DNA of 64,000 bases from Nilaparvata lugens (GCF_014356525.2 NC_052507.1:55958347-56022346), one strand, 5' to 3'. Positions 46,360-56,649 are shown, counted from the stretch's first letter. The notes: generated by a model from the sequence alone, not told the origin. A program made the numbers and translations.

Positions 46360-47385
46360 TTAGGGTTTTAGAACATCGGCGTAGATACTTAAACCCATCT
46401 TATCGGTGATTAAATCACCTACTTGATCTTCTGTCAAATTATGCGATTTCGCCTCAATCCAATTCATATGGAAACTAACTTTAGCATAATTCCGTACTAT
46501 TTGGTATGCTATTCGATGTATAAATAAAGTGAGATAATCGGTGAATGCAGCTGAACATTGTAATCTTGTCACTTCATCATTCTCTGTATTTTTAATTGAA
46601 GTTGCTATTTCCTCACGAATTGATTTGAGTGTAGCTTGTAATTCATCTTTCTTAATAAATGCTTGCATTTCACTACTCAGATCATTTTTCAATACATAAG
46701 TTTCGCTAAACGTAGTTAGCAATGTATTCAAATCGTTTTTTGAAACAAATTGTTCAATCCCCTCCATAAGATTTGTCTTTATCGTATTAGTCATTGCAGA
46801 TAATCGATCTTCTAACTCTTGTTTTGTTATAACAATGTTATTCAATGCCTGCACAGTTTTATCCAAATATTCCTTATCAACCGATAATGAATGAGTTTCA
46901 TTTACTCTAGTAAAAAGTTCTGTGCTAAGCTGTTTCAATCTGGTATTTAGATAATTTCTATCTAATACTTGCAAATCTTTAATCTTGTCTGAGATAACTT
47001 TCAATTTCTCATCCAAATAATTCTTGTCAACTTTATTATCGTTGATCGTATTCAAGTGCGATCTGAATATCTCTGTTGTTGATTTGAGATCATGAAGAGA
47101 ATTCTCCAAATTGATAGATTTCTCTTTAAGTCCCCTATCGATATTGTCAGATAACTGTTGTAATGTACTGAAGATGTGTTCCTTTTCGATCTTGTTCAAT
47201 CCAATATTCTTAACTATATTAGATAATTGTGAATCTAAATACGAATGCAGAGATTCACTAACACCCTGTTGATTAATTGCCTGTATTATTCTCTCACTAA
47301 AACTGGTAAGATCTGGTTCATTCCATACAATGTCTTTCTTCGCAGCGACTCTCTCGCTTTTACCTCCGAATCTGTGCACGCTCAT
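46360..47385 (-). CDS. Fibre-like trimeric coiled-coil protein
   Basis: 341 aa from the first ATG (MSVHRFGGKSERV); an upstream extension has only a GTG. Residues about 40-270 are almost all coiled coil with spaced pseudo-repeats (KVDKNYLDEKL, LDRNYLNTRL, VDKEYLDKTV, VSKNDLNTLL, VLKNDLSSEM, IKKDELQATL), a pattern of trimeric stalks. A compact C-terminal domain of about 75 aa (FTDYLTLFIHRIAYQIV to ITDKMGLSIYADVL) would be the head. I infer an attachment or fibre role; the family is not recognised. It starts 7 nt after the DUF8207-like gene ends, so the two are co-transcribed. Confidence 0.55.
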   Translation of the reverse strand: MSVHRFGGKSERVAAKKDIVWNEPDLTSFSERIIQAINQQGVSESLHSYLDSQLSNIVKNIGLNKIEKEHIFSTLQQLSDNIDRGLKEKSINLENSLHDLKSTTEIFRSHLNTINDNKVDKNYLDEKLKVISDKIKDLQVLDRNYLNTRLKQLSTELFTRVNETHSLSVDKEYLDKTVQALNNIVITKQELEDRLSAMTNTIKTNLMEGIEQFVSKNDLNTLLTTFSETYVLKNDLSSEMQAFIKKDELQATLKSIREEIATSIKNTENDEVTRLQCSAAFTDYLTLFIHRIAYQIVRNYAKVSFHMNWIEAKSHNLTEDQVGDLITDKMGLSIYADVLKP

Positions 47386-47392
47386 TCTGCAA

Positions 47393-48352
47393 CTAAACAA
47401 TAATTTTACCTTCACGCAATTCCTCTATAATTGATGCAATCTCAACATCATGAGCTGAGTGCCCAGCAAGTTTTGATGATTTTAATAAATGAAGTCTCTG
47501 AACCAATTCGTCATAGTTGTCATAATATTGGTAAATTCTATTGCTAGAAGTATTTTTTGCAAATTTCAATAACCCAGAACCTCTCTTACTTGTTTTTTTA
47601 ACAGGAAACAGCATTTGAATTAAGCGAGACTTTACACCACTGTTACGTTTCACATATCCTCGTCTATCCAAATGAACTTTTGTTATTGATAAAATCTTCT
47701 TGTATTTATTTAGATCTTTTTCATCAAAGAGATATGAATTTGGTCTTTGCGCAAATAACAGTTCTAATAGTCCATGTGTAATTCGGAATTTTTCGTTATC
47801 AATATAAAAGAAGTAGTTATCAAAGCTAACAACCATCTCACCCATAAAATATAATTTTCGGTCAGAATCGTAGGAAATTCCATAAGGAATCGAGTTATCC
47901 AATTTTTCACTATGAAATGTATACAAATATTGTGCAAGCACTTGATTCTTTATCTTCTTTATTTTGCCGCTTGTATCACTCTCAAGCCTAGTTGAATTAA
48001 ATATACTTGATTCGTTCATGCTTAGATCTTTTTCAGCTGCTGATGGTGATGCAACTTCTATTGTTTCATCATCATCATCATGTTTTTCTCCCAATTCCAT
48101 ACTTTCGTCTTCTTCTTCTTCTCGTTCCTCCTTTTTTGGTATGAAACTCTGATCAGAGTGGTGAGAAGATTTAGTTTTCCCCATTTCAACTAAAGGTGTG
48201 ATAATCGGTTTAAAAAGTTTTTCTCTGTAATTGTCAGATTGCTTTTCAAAATGTACAATGCTTCTATGTTTATCTCTAATAACTTTCCTCAATTTCTTAA
48301 TCTTATCGATTAGAGCAACACTAGCGTTTTGTCTTCTACGAGACATCCTCAT
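47393..48352 (-). CDS. DUF8207-like Polinton protein
   Basis: 319 aa from ATG at 48352 (a GTG lies 6 codons upstream). The N-terminus is basic with a coiled coil, then an acidic stretch (EEREEEEDESMELGE, DDDDETIE). The C-terminal 170 aa hold the conserved domain: DNSIPYGISYDSDRKLYFMG, FRITHGLLELLFAQRP, KGSG-type SKRGSGLLKF, then YDNYDELVQRLHLLKSSKLAGHS and EIASIIEELREGKII. This ending is typical of an uncharacterised family common beside PolB and ATPase genes in insect Mavericks. It abuts the ATPase stop (22 nt). Function unknown; a virion-associated role is possible. Confidence 0.65.
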   Translation of the reverse strand: MRMSRRRQNASVALIDKIKKLRKVIRDKHRSIVHFEKQSDNYREKLFKPIITPLVEMGKTKSSHHSDQSFIPKKEEREEEEDESMELGEKHDDDDETIEVASPSAAEKDLSMNESSIFNSTRLESDTSGKIKKIKNQVLAQYLYTFHSEKLDNSIPYGISYDSDRKLYFMGEMVVSFDNYFFYIDNEKFRITHGLLELLFAQRPNSYLFDEKDLNKYKKILSITKVHLDRRGYVKRNSGVKSRLIQMLFPVKKTSKRGSGLLKFAKNTSSNRIYQYYDNYDELVQRLHLLKSSKLAGHSAHDVEIASIIEELREGKIIV

Positions 48353-48373
48353 TCTTTCACTGCTACTCACTCT

Positions 48374-49057
48374 CTACTGAATGTCAATAAAGTTATCCAG
48401 ACCCTGTCTATATTTTCCACTATTAGCTGTACATTCGGTCATAATAGTAAGAAAACTATGCTTCTTAGAATTCCACACATTTGAACACAATTTACTGAAA
48501 TCTCTGAAGCAAATATCTTCACCCACATAGTCTCTATGTATTAATTTGAGTGATAATTGATCAATTTTGAATATAACAATCATATTTGCATTATCTCTGG
48601 TGAAATGTTTTTGTGTTGCACCATAACTTTGAATTAAATATGCTGTATCAATATTACGATGTCTACCCATAGTAAAATAATCTCTTATTTGAGGTGTGTG
48701 ACTAAGTTGTAAATCGTCGAATATGACAAGAGAAAATTGTTGAATTTTATTCGGGTGGAGAATTCTCTCGGGAATATCATTGACATGAAATTCAATACCT
48801 TTCATTTTTGAAAAGACTTTTCTTAAAAACAAGTACTTATCTTGATATTGGCTTTTAGTATTTAAATAAATATGTTTAAATCTCAATCCATTTTTGGAAA
48901 AAATCAAGTTGAACAATAAATTCGTTTTACCGCATGCAGACGGGCCTACGATGAGAATTCTAGCGTTATGCGGTATCAATGTACCATTCTTACACCATAC
49001 AGGCTTTTCCTCTTGTGCAATTAACTTATCGAAATTTACAATGTCGAGTTTGTTCAT
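48374..49057 (-). CDS. A32/FtsK-HerA-type genome-packaging ATPase
   Basis: 227 aa. Walker A GPSACGKT near residue 38 and Walker B LVIFDD near residue 110, followed by an Arg/Gln-containing sensor region (GRHRNIDTAYLIQSYGA). This is the usual size and layout of Polinton packaging ATPases, which pump the genome into the capsid using ATP. ATG at 49057 has good context. It precedes the DUF8207-like gene in the same direction. Confidence 0.9.
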   Translation of the reverse strand: MNKLDIVNFDKLIAQEEKPVWCKNGTLIPHNARILIVGPSACGKTNLLFNLIFSKNGLRFKHIYLNTKSQYQDKYLFLRKVFSKMKGIEFHVNDIPERILHPNKIQQFSLVIFDDLQLSHTPQIRDYFTMGRHRNIDTAYLIQSYGATQKHFTRDNANMIVIFKIDQLSLKLIHRDYVGEDICFRDFSKLCSNVWNSKKHSFLTIMTECTANSGKYRQGLDNFIDIQ

Positions 49058-49126
49058 GTTGAGAAAGTGAGATATACAAACAGAACTGTTTCATGTGTCT
49101 GGTTCACTCGGTAATGAAGCGTTTCT

Positions 49127-49167
49127 AGGTGACTAGATGTACTCACCCATTCAACATCTAGTCACCT
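49127..49167. terminator. Intergenic hairpin between integrase and ATPase
   Basis: AGGTGACTAGATGT (49127-49140) and ACATCTAGTCACCT (49154-49167) are a perfect 14-bp inverted repeat with a 13-nt loop. Role unknown; one of several hairpins at gene junctions in copy B. Confidence 0.5.
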
Positions 49168-49284
49168 TGTGCCACATGCTACTAGCACTTCTCTATGACA
49201 AAAATGAGAAATGAAAGAGCGAACATTCAATTCAAGTTGTTTTTATTTAAAAAACACACACAATGTAAAGAATATTACAATGAT

Positions 49285-49465
49285 TATCATTGGTGTGGAT
49301 AGATAATGTACATTATTTACATCATATGATCTTACTCTAATTATTCACAACAAATGTGGATAGATAATGTACATTATTTACATCATATATGATCTTACTC
49401 TAATTATTTACAACAAATGTGATTCGATAAAATTATACCATGTGATCTTACTCTAATTATTATTA
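49285..49465. repeat. 73-bp tandem repeat downstream of integrase
   Basis: GTGGATAGATAATGTACATT then ATTTACATCATATGATCTTA, two full copies and a partial one. Confidence 0.85.
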
Positions 49466-49466
49466 T

Positions 49467-50413
49467 TTACTCTAATAAGTTCTCTCGATTTATGAATGAT
49501 GGTTGTGGAAATCCAATCCATTTCACAAGCAACTTATCCTTATCTCGTCTCAATATTTTTTCTATCAAATAAACATTTCTTTCAGATTCATTCAAAAGCG
49601 TTTTTTTAATTTCTTCTTGATAAAACCTACCCTGTATTATCTCACCACTAAGATCTTCTAATGAGTAAGTGATAGGTCTTGTGGGATGTATGCTCACAAT
49701 TCGGAAATATTCGGATGACCAATTCATTAGATATTTTTTATCAAATATCTGTTTCTTTTTAGAAATTCTCACAATATCACCTAGCTTATATTTTGGTTTC
49801 AACACTTTTAATTTGAATCGTCTATTAAATGCAGAGTTTAGTGATTCTAAAACACGTTTACGATGTTTTTTAGTTACATCTTTAGGTCGCATTCCAATGC
49901 TACTGTGTACTGTATTGTTATAATCATCTACAATATTTTGTAAGTTATTAACCCAGTTTTTACTCCCACGTTCAGTTAAAGATCGATATATTTTTGATTT
50001 TATTGTACGATTAAATCTCTCAGCGATACTAGCTTTCTTATCAGTAAAAACAGAATAATGCTTGATATTATACTTATCTAACAAATCTTTCACATGCTTA
50101 TTAAAATACTCCTTCCCTCCATCTGTCTGGAAAAAACGCATATGTTATTCTTACAAATAATGGGTTCGAGTGCATTATAAACACTTTGTGCAGTCTTATT
50201 CTTTAAAGGTATACAATAAGCGTACTTAGTAAAACAATTAATAACAACTAAAATATAACGATATCCTTTATTGAATTTAGATAAGCTACCCATCTCAATC
50301 AGATCTGATTGATATAAATCGTTCTCATTCTTCAACTCATATCTGCGTGTGGGGTAATTTACACGTGCAGCAGAGTGAAGCTCTGCTGCTAATTTTGCTC
50401 TAATATTACTCAT
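49467..50413 (-). pseudogene. Retroviral-type integrase with one frameshift
   Basis: Two frames overlap near 50141. The 5' part (ATG 50413) has a truncated zinc-region-like start (ELHSAARVNYP) and the first catalytic Asp in YQSDLIEMGSL. The 3' part has the second Asp in FFQTDGGKEYF, the Glu in KKASIAERFNRTIKS, the SH3-like LGDIVRISKKK and a C-terminal chromodomain-like VYLIEKILRRDKDKLLVKWIGF. One base gained or lost at about 50140-50160, next to a T/A run, breaks the reading. All other large genes of copy B are open, so this could be a recent mutation or a sequence error. The intact enzyme would insert the linear element into host DNA. Confidence 0.85.
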
Positions 50414-50497
50414 TCTTCTTCTTTGTGTGAAGACACGCTTGAAACAGAATTCGATGTGTTGGTCACTAGCTCGTTACACACACACTGATCTGTGCCA

Positions 50498-53400
50498 TCA
50501 GTTTGCTATTTTGTAGTGACCGAATGGTAATGTATCGATTCCGTTCTCTGCAATAAAGCGCTTGTCATCGAACGGGCTTAAACAAACCTTTGCGCATTCA
50601 ATTTGATGCATGTTATGATTGAAGGATCTCAACATATTACATTTTTCTATATGTTGGCATCGTTCAATCAAACATTTCTTATACAAGTCAAAACTAAGTT
50701 TTCTATTTTTCACATGTGTCTTCACACCTTTTGCTACACACTTATTTACAGTTTCCTCCTTCTCATTATTTACAAGATATGAATATAATTTCGCCCGTAA
50801 TCCCAGAAAAGATTTTAAAGGAAATGAAGCTGCCTCATCCTTAAATTTCCCTACAACTTTATTCCTCTCATTGGAGAAGCATTCGTGCTCAGCTGGGTAA
50901 TTTGAAGTGTCAAACAATTCTAGATTTTCTCTTATCAGTTGGTAGACGTCGGGTGTCTCCAATGATAAGAGGAAGCTATCTGTATCAGTCATACAGAGCT
51001 GGATGCGTTGCCATGGTATGATTTTTTGCAATTTACAATAGAAAAAATCATACATGTGTAGTTTACTCAAATCCAGGATGCAGAAACCTGAATAGATTGG
51101 CTTATTCATTTTTAGTTCCAACTTTCGCGAGAAAACCGCAATCACATCCGAACTTATTATCTGCCAGCGTTTACATAGGGGATTTGAAATGTACTTATCT
51201 AGACGCTTGGCGTCTGTGATAATTTGAACATTACATTGATGCCGATTTCCCTGTATCGATTTTCCGAAGCATAAGTTACTCATCTGTTTAAAGAAAGAGA
51301 CTTCAAATTTATTTTTCGCGGCTTGCCTATTACAGGTATTGAACTCAATGTAGTTCTTCAACCAAGGCGATTGGGAAAAGCTAATGACGCGATGTACCTT
51401 TGTTAATTGCAATCCGAGTTGAAGGTACAGTTTCAAATTCATGTAATGAACAATGTACCTCTCTCGATCAAAAAGTGTGTTCATGAGTTTTTTAGTCAGA
51501 GTTTGACCGTTCTCATTGGTTTGGTACTCGGAGAACAATTCGCTAGGAGGAATTTGATGAAGTGGAGCGAGAGGGAAATTGGCATGCATATCATGTAACT
51601 CCTGTGGGTACTTGAGATCACATTCAATTACATAACCAGTTTCTGATTCACTCTCCAAATTTGTAAAGTCAAGAGCATGGATTTCTTCCTCTGAGAGGAA
51701 CTTGAAATTTCCATAAGGTAAGAATTGATTCATAGAGTGCGCATACAAAGAATTACAATCTATATAAAGCAAATAGTTACTTGGTTTTGTGGGATCGTAT
51801 GTGTCAGGGATGTGTTTGTTATTGGCTTCGCAATAACGCTTGCCAATAAACGAAACACCACCGCGCATTCCTGATTCAAACAATAGATGTATATCGGGAT
51901 CGCTAATCAATTGGAGTTCAACCCGGGTGAACTTTAACATACAATTCCAAGTGTAATGAGCAAGCGAAAGAAAATGAGTCACATCGAGGCCATATGACCT
52001 AAAAAGCGTTGACCTCATTTCTTCGAAAACCTCAACTAATAGCATGACGTCTAGGCACAGATAGAAATCATGATACTCGCCGAGAGATTTCAACTTGAAT
52101 GTTGAGAACACTCTTTGTGCATGCTCATATTCTTTGGGGGAGAGGGGTGTATCGTTAAGATCATTATAAAAACATTCTATCGGAGGGAGAGAAGTCTCAG
52201 CGAATTTTTCAGGGCAAGATATGTACGAATAGGGATATACTCCTTTTTTCAACAAGAGTTGCCTTTGTTCGAGATCGGGGTCATTAAATACTGAAAACAG
52301 TCGTTTGAACTTCGATTCCATATCTGTACTATCTACCAAGTTGCGCACTAATACTTCTAAAGATTCATTCATAAATTTATATGAATCTAAAAACTTGATT
52401 TTTCCCACTGTCAATGTCAAAAATCTTTCTGATGTATTGGCGATACAGGAAATTTCTTTTTTACATTTTCCGAGAGCTTTTAGAATAAAATGACTGTCAA
52501 ATCCGCTAAAATTATGGAAGTAACAGCTAATCGTATCGTCAGTTCGAGTATTTAAATTACACGACACATGAGCAGCACACAAAAACTTTCCATTTTCATG
52601 TGCATGATGGCGTACCTTTGTGTCTGTTTCGGTAAAAACTTCATCGCAAAGGCCGCACTTATCAGCGTTTTGAAATTCGCGTTGCTGACGTTCACTTAAA
52701 TGCTCCATCGGAATTTCACATTTTATATCTGCACTCAATAAATCGCCCAGTTCGATTATTTCCTTGAGAAATTTCTCCATGATCTTTTCATTGATATTAC
52801 TCGATCTATAGAGTACTGGGCCGTACGCGATATCTCCATTCACATCAATTACAACGAAACAATACCCGCACGGAATATGACGCGCCGTTTTCTTGGTGTA
52901 ACTTCTGGTAATAGGTACATCCTCAGATTCATTACCATCCATATTCACAACAAATGTTTCCAAATCCGCGTAGATTGTATACTTTTTCTTCAAAGTCGAA
53001 CCGAGTTTTCTAAATTTGATTGTCTCACCACGTTTTGGGTATGAAGTTCTCTGAGACTGGAACTTTGAACAAAGCTCTAGATGTCTCATCAAATTTGCTT
53101 TCCCATCCCGGTTTACTCTTTTGTCTGATGTAAATCTGTGAAAACAGAAATTACAAACATCTACTTGATGAGCATTTTTCGAAAGGTGAGAAAGAAGACG
53201 CGACAATCCGTTTTTCCCGTTCGCGGTGTTAATTAAACAAAAATGAGTTTTTCCTGCATCGCCTTTCAACATTAAAAGATTAATTTGGTATTTACGCGTA
53301 CGGAATATGCTTGTTCGATAGGGGAAAAACTTTTTGTTGTCATACGCGATAACATGAATTGCGATGTCTGTATTGAGAATTTCAAATTTCTTTATGTCGC

Positions 53401-54049
53401 GATCGGTGGTTGGGAAATTAACTCCGCGAGTGTTCAGCCTGTGAGCAAATTTGCTCAAATATTTCACCGTTAAGTGACTGTTATTCGGTTTCTGGTGAAA
53501 ATAGGCTAGAACACTCCACAGAAAACACTTTTTATCAGAAAGATTTTTGATATTGATAACACATTTCTTATTGTTGATGAACTGGGGTGTTTGAATATAA
53601 CTGCTTGTGTATATTGGATTATATCTAATCACATTTACATCAAGCGAGTCGATCTTCTTCAACACCCACCCACTCCCAAATCGAACAAAGTTATCGAATG
53701 AACTTAAAATTTTCCTAACTGCTAACATAAATTGTTCATTCAATTCGTCATAACTCTCCAAGACATTCATGCCTATGGCCGAGTAGCTATGAAGATTCAC
53801 AATGGATGAAACAGCTTCGGATTCCTCTGATTCTAAAACTACCATCTTATACAATAATACATTTAATACTAAAAACCATTTAACATTTCCTTCGAAACGT
53901 GCAGCGTGTTCTCTTATTATCTCGAAAACACGAGCTTTCGAGTTTTGAAGCACATTTTCAATGTCAGGTGCTACGTTTTCGAAGGAAATGCGATGGCGAA
54001 TTGCTCGCGAACTCACGCCTCCAACCCTGTGTTCTCTGCTATGCTCCAT
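50498..54049 (-). CDS. polB: Protein-primed DNA polymerase B
   Basis: 1183 aa from the first ATG (MEHSREHRV); upstream only TTG. The N-terminal region has the insect-Maverick type FINNKKCVINIKN and KCFLWSVLAYFH and a Cys/His motif (CNFCFHRF...HLELC). Exonuclease motifs are YADLETFVV (Exo I) and NFSGFDSHFIL (Exo II). Polymerase motifs are A IDCNSLYAHSM, B KQMSNLCFGKS and C MTDTDSFLL. The C-terminal signature is SPFDDKRFI...LPFGHYKI, shared with copy A. The length fits family members of 1000-1200 aa. It copies the linear genome from a protein primer. A pyrimidine-rich TTTGTTTTCAG 20 bp before the ATG could be a splice acceptor. Confidence 0.95.
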   Translation of the reverse strand: MEHSREHRVGGVSSRAIRHRISFENVAPDIENVLQNSKARVFEIIREHAARFEGNVKWFLVLNVLLYKMVVLESEESEAVSSIVNLHSYSAIGMNVLESYDELNEQFMLAVRKILSSFDNFVRFGSGWVLKKIDSLDVNVIRYNPIYTSSYIQTPQFINNKKCVINIKNLSDKKCFLWSVLAYFHQKPNNSHLTVKYLSKFAHRLNTRGVNFPTTDRDIKKFEILNTDIAIHVIAYDNKKFFPYRTSIFRTRKYQINLLMLKGDAGKTHFCLINTANGKNGLSRLLSHLSKNAHQVDVCNFCFHRFTSDKRVNRDGKANLMRHLELCSKFQSQRTSYPKRGETIKFRKLGSTLKKKYTIYADLETFVVNMDGNESEDVPITRSYTKKTARHIPCGYCFVVIDVNGDIAYGPVLYRSSNINEKIMEKFLKEIIELGDLLSADIKCEIPMEHLSERQQREFQNADKCGLCDEVFTETDTKVRHHAHENGKFLCAAHVSCNLNTRTDDTISCYFHNFSGFDSHFILKALGKCKKEISCIANTSERFLTLTVGKIKFLDSYKFMNESLEVLVRNLVDSTDMESKFKRLFSVFNDPDLEQRQLLLKKGVYPYSYISCPEKFAETSLPPIECFYNDLNDTPLSPKEYEHAQRVFSTFKLKSLGEYHDFYLCLDVMLLVEVFEEMRSTLFRSYGLDVTHFLSLAHYTWNCMLKFTRVELQLISDPDIHLLFESGMRGGVSFIGKRYCEANNKHIPDTYDPTKPSNYLLYIDCNSLYAHSMNQFLPYGNFKFLSEEEIHALDFTNLESESETGYVIECDLKYPQELHDMHANFPLAPLHQIPPSELFSEYQTNENGQTLTKKLMNTLFDRERYIVHYMNLKLYLQLGLQLTKVHRVISFSQSPWLKNYIEFNTCNRQAAKNKFEVSFFKQMSNLCFGKSIQGNRHQCNVQIITDAKRLDKYISNPLCKRWQIISSDVIAVFSRKLELKMNKPIYSGFCILDLSKLHMYDFFYCKLQKIIPWQRIQLCMTDTDSFLLSLETPDVYQLIRENLELFDTSNYPAEHECFSNERNKVVGKFKDEAASFPLKSFLGLRAKLYSYLVNNEKEETVNKCVAKGVKTHVKNRKLSFDLYKKCLIERCQHIEKCNMLRSFNHNMHQIECAKVCLSPFDDKRFIAENGIDTLPFGHYKIAN

Positions 54050-54111
54050 CTCTGCTACTAGCGGGTTACTGAAAACAAACAAAGAATATATTACTATGGC
54101 ACAGAATTAGA

Positions 54112-54148
54112 TATAAAAACAAGTAAACATTAATCTAAAAATCAGTTG
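54112..54148 (+). promoter_or_regulatory. Core promoter of the BIR gene
   Basis: TATAAAA (54112-54118) and initiator TCAGTT with A at 54144, 32 bp apart; ATG follows at 54181. Confidence 0.55.
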
Positions 54149-54180
54149 TGATTTAACAAGCTGCAAGTACAGTGCAAAAA

Positions 54181-54765
54181 ATGCTATCACAGGATCAGAT
54201 TTTCATGCACGAACGATTGAGGTTATTAACATTTGATAATCGTTGGAAATTAGAATCGAGTCTGTTGTCACCTCAAAATATGGCTAAACAGGGTTTTAAA
54301 TTTGTGCGAGCACCTGACGTTGTTCAATGTGTGTTTTGTTCAGTATATTTAGAAAATTGGTTGGCAACAGACGATCCTAGTAAGGAACATGAACGATGTA
54401 GTCCAAATTGTGGATGGCGCAAAGAAGATAATATTTCATGTGAAGAGGAGAATTTCGATAATAATATTCTACGACAATATGAAGAACGAGTTTTAACTTT
54501 CCATCGTCCAGAACCATTCAAGCTCTCGGTATTTATTAATAGAGCAGACTATTTTGCAATAAATGGATACTTTTTGCATGAGAAATCATATCTGCAATGT
54601 GTATATTGCAAATATATTATTGAAAATCCTTATGAAAAAGTGATACATGTTCCATTTTGTATATATAAAAAGATGAGCTATAATGGAAAAGAAACGACAA
54701 ATGATGAAAAAGAAGATGCTGTGGGAAAACAAGCTGGATATTGTACAATATGCACTCTGTTGTAA
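54181..54765 (+). CDS. BIR-domain (inhibitor-of-apoptosis-like) protein
   Basis: 194 aa, ATG at 54181 (the frame also has an upstream GTG). Residues about 9-75 form a BIR domain: ERLRLLTFDNRW, MAKQGFKFVRAPDVVQCVFC, LATDDPSKEHERCSPNCGW, with zinc ligands CX2CX16HX6C. A second, shorter Cys/His cluster (about residues 140-165) is CVYCKYIIE...HVPFC and could be a degenerate BIR. The C-terminus stops at YCTICTLL, which looks like the first cysteine pair of a RING that was lost. Such proteins bind caspases or IAP antagonists and would block apoptosis. It diverges from polB. Its last 30 codons are duplicated downstream. Confidence 0.85.
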   Translation: MLSQDQIFMHERLRLLTFDNRWKLESSLLSPQNMAKQGFKFVRAPDVVQCVFCSVYLENWLATDDPSKEHERCSPNCGWRKEDNISCEEENFDNNILRQYEERVLTFHRPEPFKLSVFINRADYFAINGYFLHEKSYLQCVYCKYIIENPYEKVIHVPFCIYKKMSYNGKETTNDEKEDAVGKQAGYCTICTLL

Positions 54766-55257
54766 TCGAGATATTAGTGATTCCTAAGTGCATTGTAGTA
54801 GTATCAGGAAAGAAGTAACTTCTGAAAAATCATGATTAGAAAAATAAAGAATTGTATCATACTTACATGCAATGAATGATGTGCTGTACTGTCTCTCTCT
54901 CTCTCTGCTTACACTAGTTCTTCATACGTCTTTCCTCCTCGAAGACTGGAGTGATTATGCAGTCTCGAACTCTGTGAAATCAACGAACATAATGAAAATC
55001 ACAATAATATTGAGAAGAAATTTAGCAAGTCAACATGTGATGTTAATTATGAAAATTAATGAGGAGATTACATTCGAAATATTGTTATTCGAGATATGTG
55101 GAAGTGAGAATTCGAGTGCATTGTGAGAATTTGATATTTTTTCTCTGAATGCAACTTGCTGTACGTGTAAGAATGCATTTGTATGTCAAGGATGTGACAA
55201 GCGGGAAAATGCACTATCTCTCACTCATCCTAAAACAGAGAGAGAGGAACGAATGAG

Positions 55258-55296
55258 TATATAAGCGGCGGTCATTGGATTTGCCAGCTTCATTCG
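55258..55296 (+). promoter_or_regulatory. Core promoter of the 128-aa ORF, unit 1
   Basis: TATATAA (55258-55264) and initiator TTCATTC with A at 55292; ATG at 55338. An identical arrangement occurs in unit 2. Confidence 0.6.
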
Positions 55297-55337
55297 ACCA
55301 CTAGTCACGTTTCACACATATCCTCGCTATCATCATC

Positions 55338-55724
55338 ATGGAGTCCACACGTGAGCAGTACATCCTTCCGGATACACCTCCTCAACAAGAACCATCATTC
55401 CCATCTTACTGGGCAGCGCAAGCTGCGCGGAAGAAGAAGATTCCTTCTACCAGTGCTGCTCCCCCTGCTGCTGTCGCTGCTGCATCCGACCCCGAGGAGT
55501 CGCCCCTGAAGAGACGTGGAGTCTTCGTGGAGAGAGGGATGAGCAGCGATGAGTTCATTATACCAGACACACCACCATCTCATCTAGGATGGGCACCAAA
55601 GCGTGTGCCACTAACAACAATTACCACCAACAGGCAGCAGGGGAAGAGAAAGCTGCAATTTCTGGAGGAAGAGGAGGAAACCAACTTCGTACCCTCAAAG
55701 GTTAGTTATTTCAAATATTATTAA
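55338..55724 (+). CDS. Disordered IPDTPP-motif protein, probable first exon
   Basis: 128 aa if unspliced. Two copies of a short motif, YILPDTPPQ near residue 9 and FIIPDTPPS near residue 74, lie in a low-complexity Ala/Pro/Ser-rich chain with basic patches (SPLKRRGV, GKRKLQF, likely nuclear localisation) and an acidic LEEEEET. Sequence around codon 121 (TCAAAG|GTTAGT) is a strong splice donor. A good acceptor (TTCATTTAACAG) precedes the 126-aa ORF at 58778 in the same phase, so this is probably exon 1 of a longer protein. Family not recognised. Confidence 0.6.
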   Translation: MESTREQYILPDTPPQQEPSFPSYWAAQAARKKKIPSTSAAPPAAVAAASDPEESPLKRRGVFVERGMSSDEFIIPDTPPSHLGWAPKRVPLTTITTNRQQGKRKLQFLEEEEETNFVPSKVSYFKYY

Positions 55725-56649
55725 CATGTAATGTGAACAGATAATTTTAAATCTTTATATGTTGTCATCCAAAAGCTTGCTAGTATCTGATAAATTTCTT
55801 ACTGAGAAAAACTAATTTCCAATGTTCACATTACATGTACTCACATTGGAGTTATTGATGAATCTGATTTGAAAGACAATTTCTTGATAACGAATATAGG
55901 AACTTAATTCAACTTTAGAGTTCAGTTAAGATGTATATTCGACTACATGAATATGATGATTACATTGATATATTCATTTGAATTGAGCATAAATTGTTTT
56001 ATGAAATCAAGAAATATAATTATTTGAAGTGATTAGGTTGAATGCATGCTACTATATAAAAAGATGAGCTATAATGGAAAAGAAACGACAAATGATGAAA
56101 AAGAAGATGCTGTGGGAAAACAAGCTGGATATTGTACAATATGCACTCTGTTGTAATCGAGATATTAGTGATTCCTAAGCGCATTGTAGTAGTAGTATCA
56201 GGAAAGAAGTAAGTTCTGAAAAATCATGATTAGAAAAATAAAGAATTGTATCATACTTACATGCAATGAATGATGTGCTGTACTGTCTCTCTCTCTCTGC
56301 TTACACTAGTTCTTCATACGTCTTTCCTCCTCGAAGAATGGAGTGATTATGCAGTCTCGAACTCTGTGAAATCAACGAACATAATGAAAATCACAATAAT
56401 ATTGAGAAGAAATTTAGCAAGTCAACATGTGATGTTAATTATGAAAATTAATGAGGAGATTACATTCGAAATATTGTTATTCGAGATATGTGGAAGTGAG
56501 AATTCGAGTGCATTGTGAGAATTTGATATTTTTTCTCTGAATGCAACTTGCTGTACGTGTAAGAATGCATTTGTATGTCAAGGATGTGACAAGCGGGAAA
56601 ATGCACTATCTCTCACTCATCCTAAAACAGAGAGAGAGGAACGAATGAG

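Larger units (their letters stand above)
54662..56052 (+). repeat. 1.39-kb tandem duplication, unit 1
   Basis: Begins in the last codons of the BIR gene (TATATAAAAAGATGAGC) and ends in noncoding sequence after the 128-aa ORF. Unit 2 follows directly and is almost identical, differing by a few substitutions and small indels in a CT run and an AGT run. Confidence 0.92.

Noticed and set aside
54872..55126. 84-aa plus-strand ORF, repeated at 56270-56518
   Set aside because: Occurs within the duplicated unit upstream of a clear promoter, has no domain and one copy differs at the start; probably noncoding.
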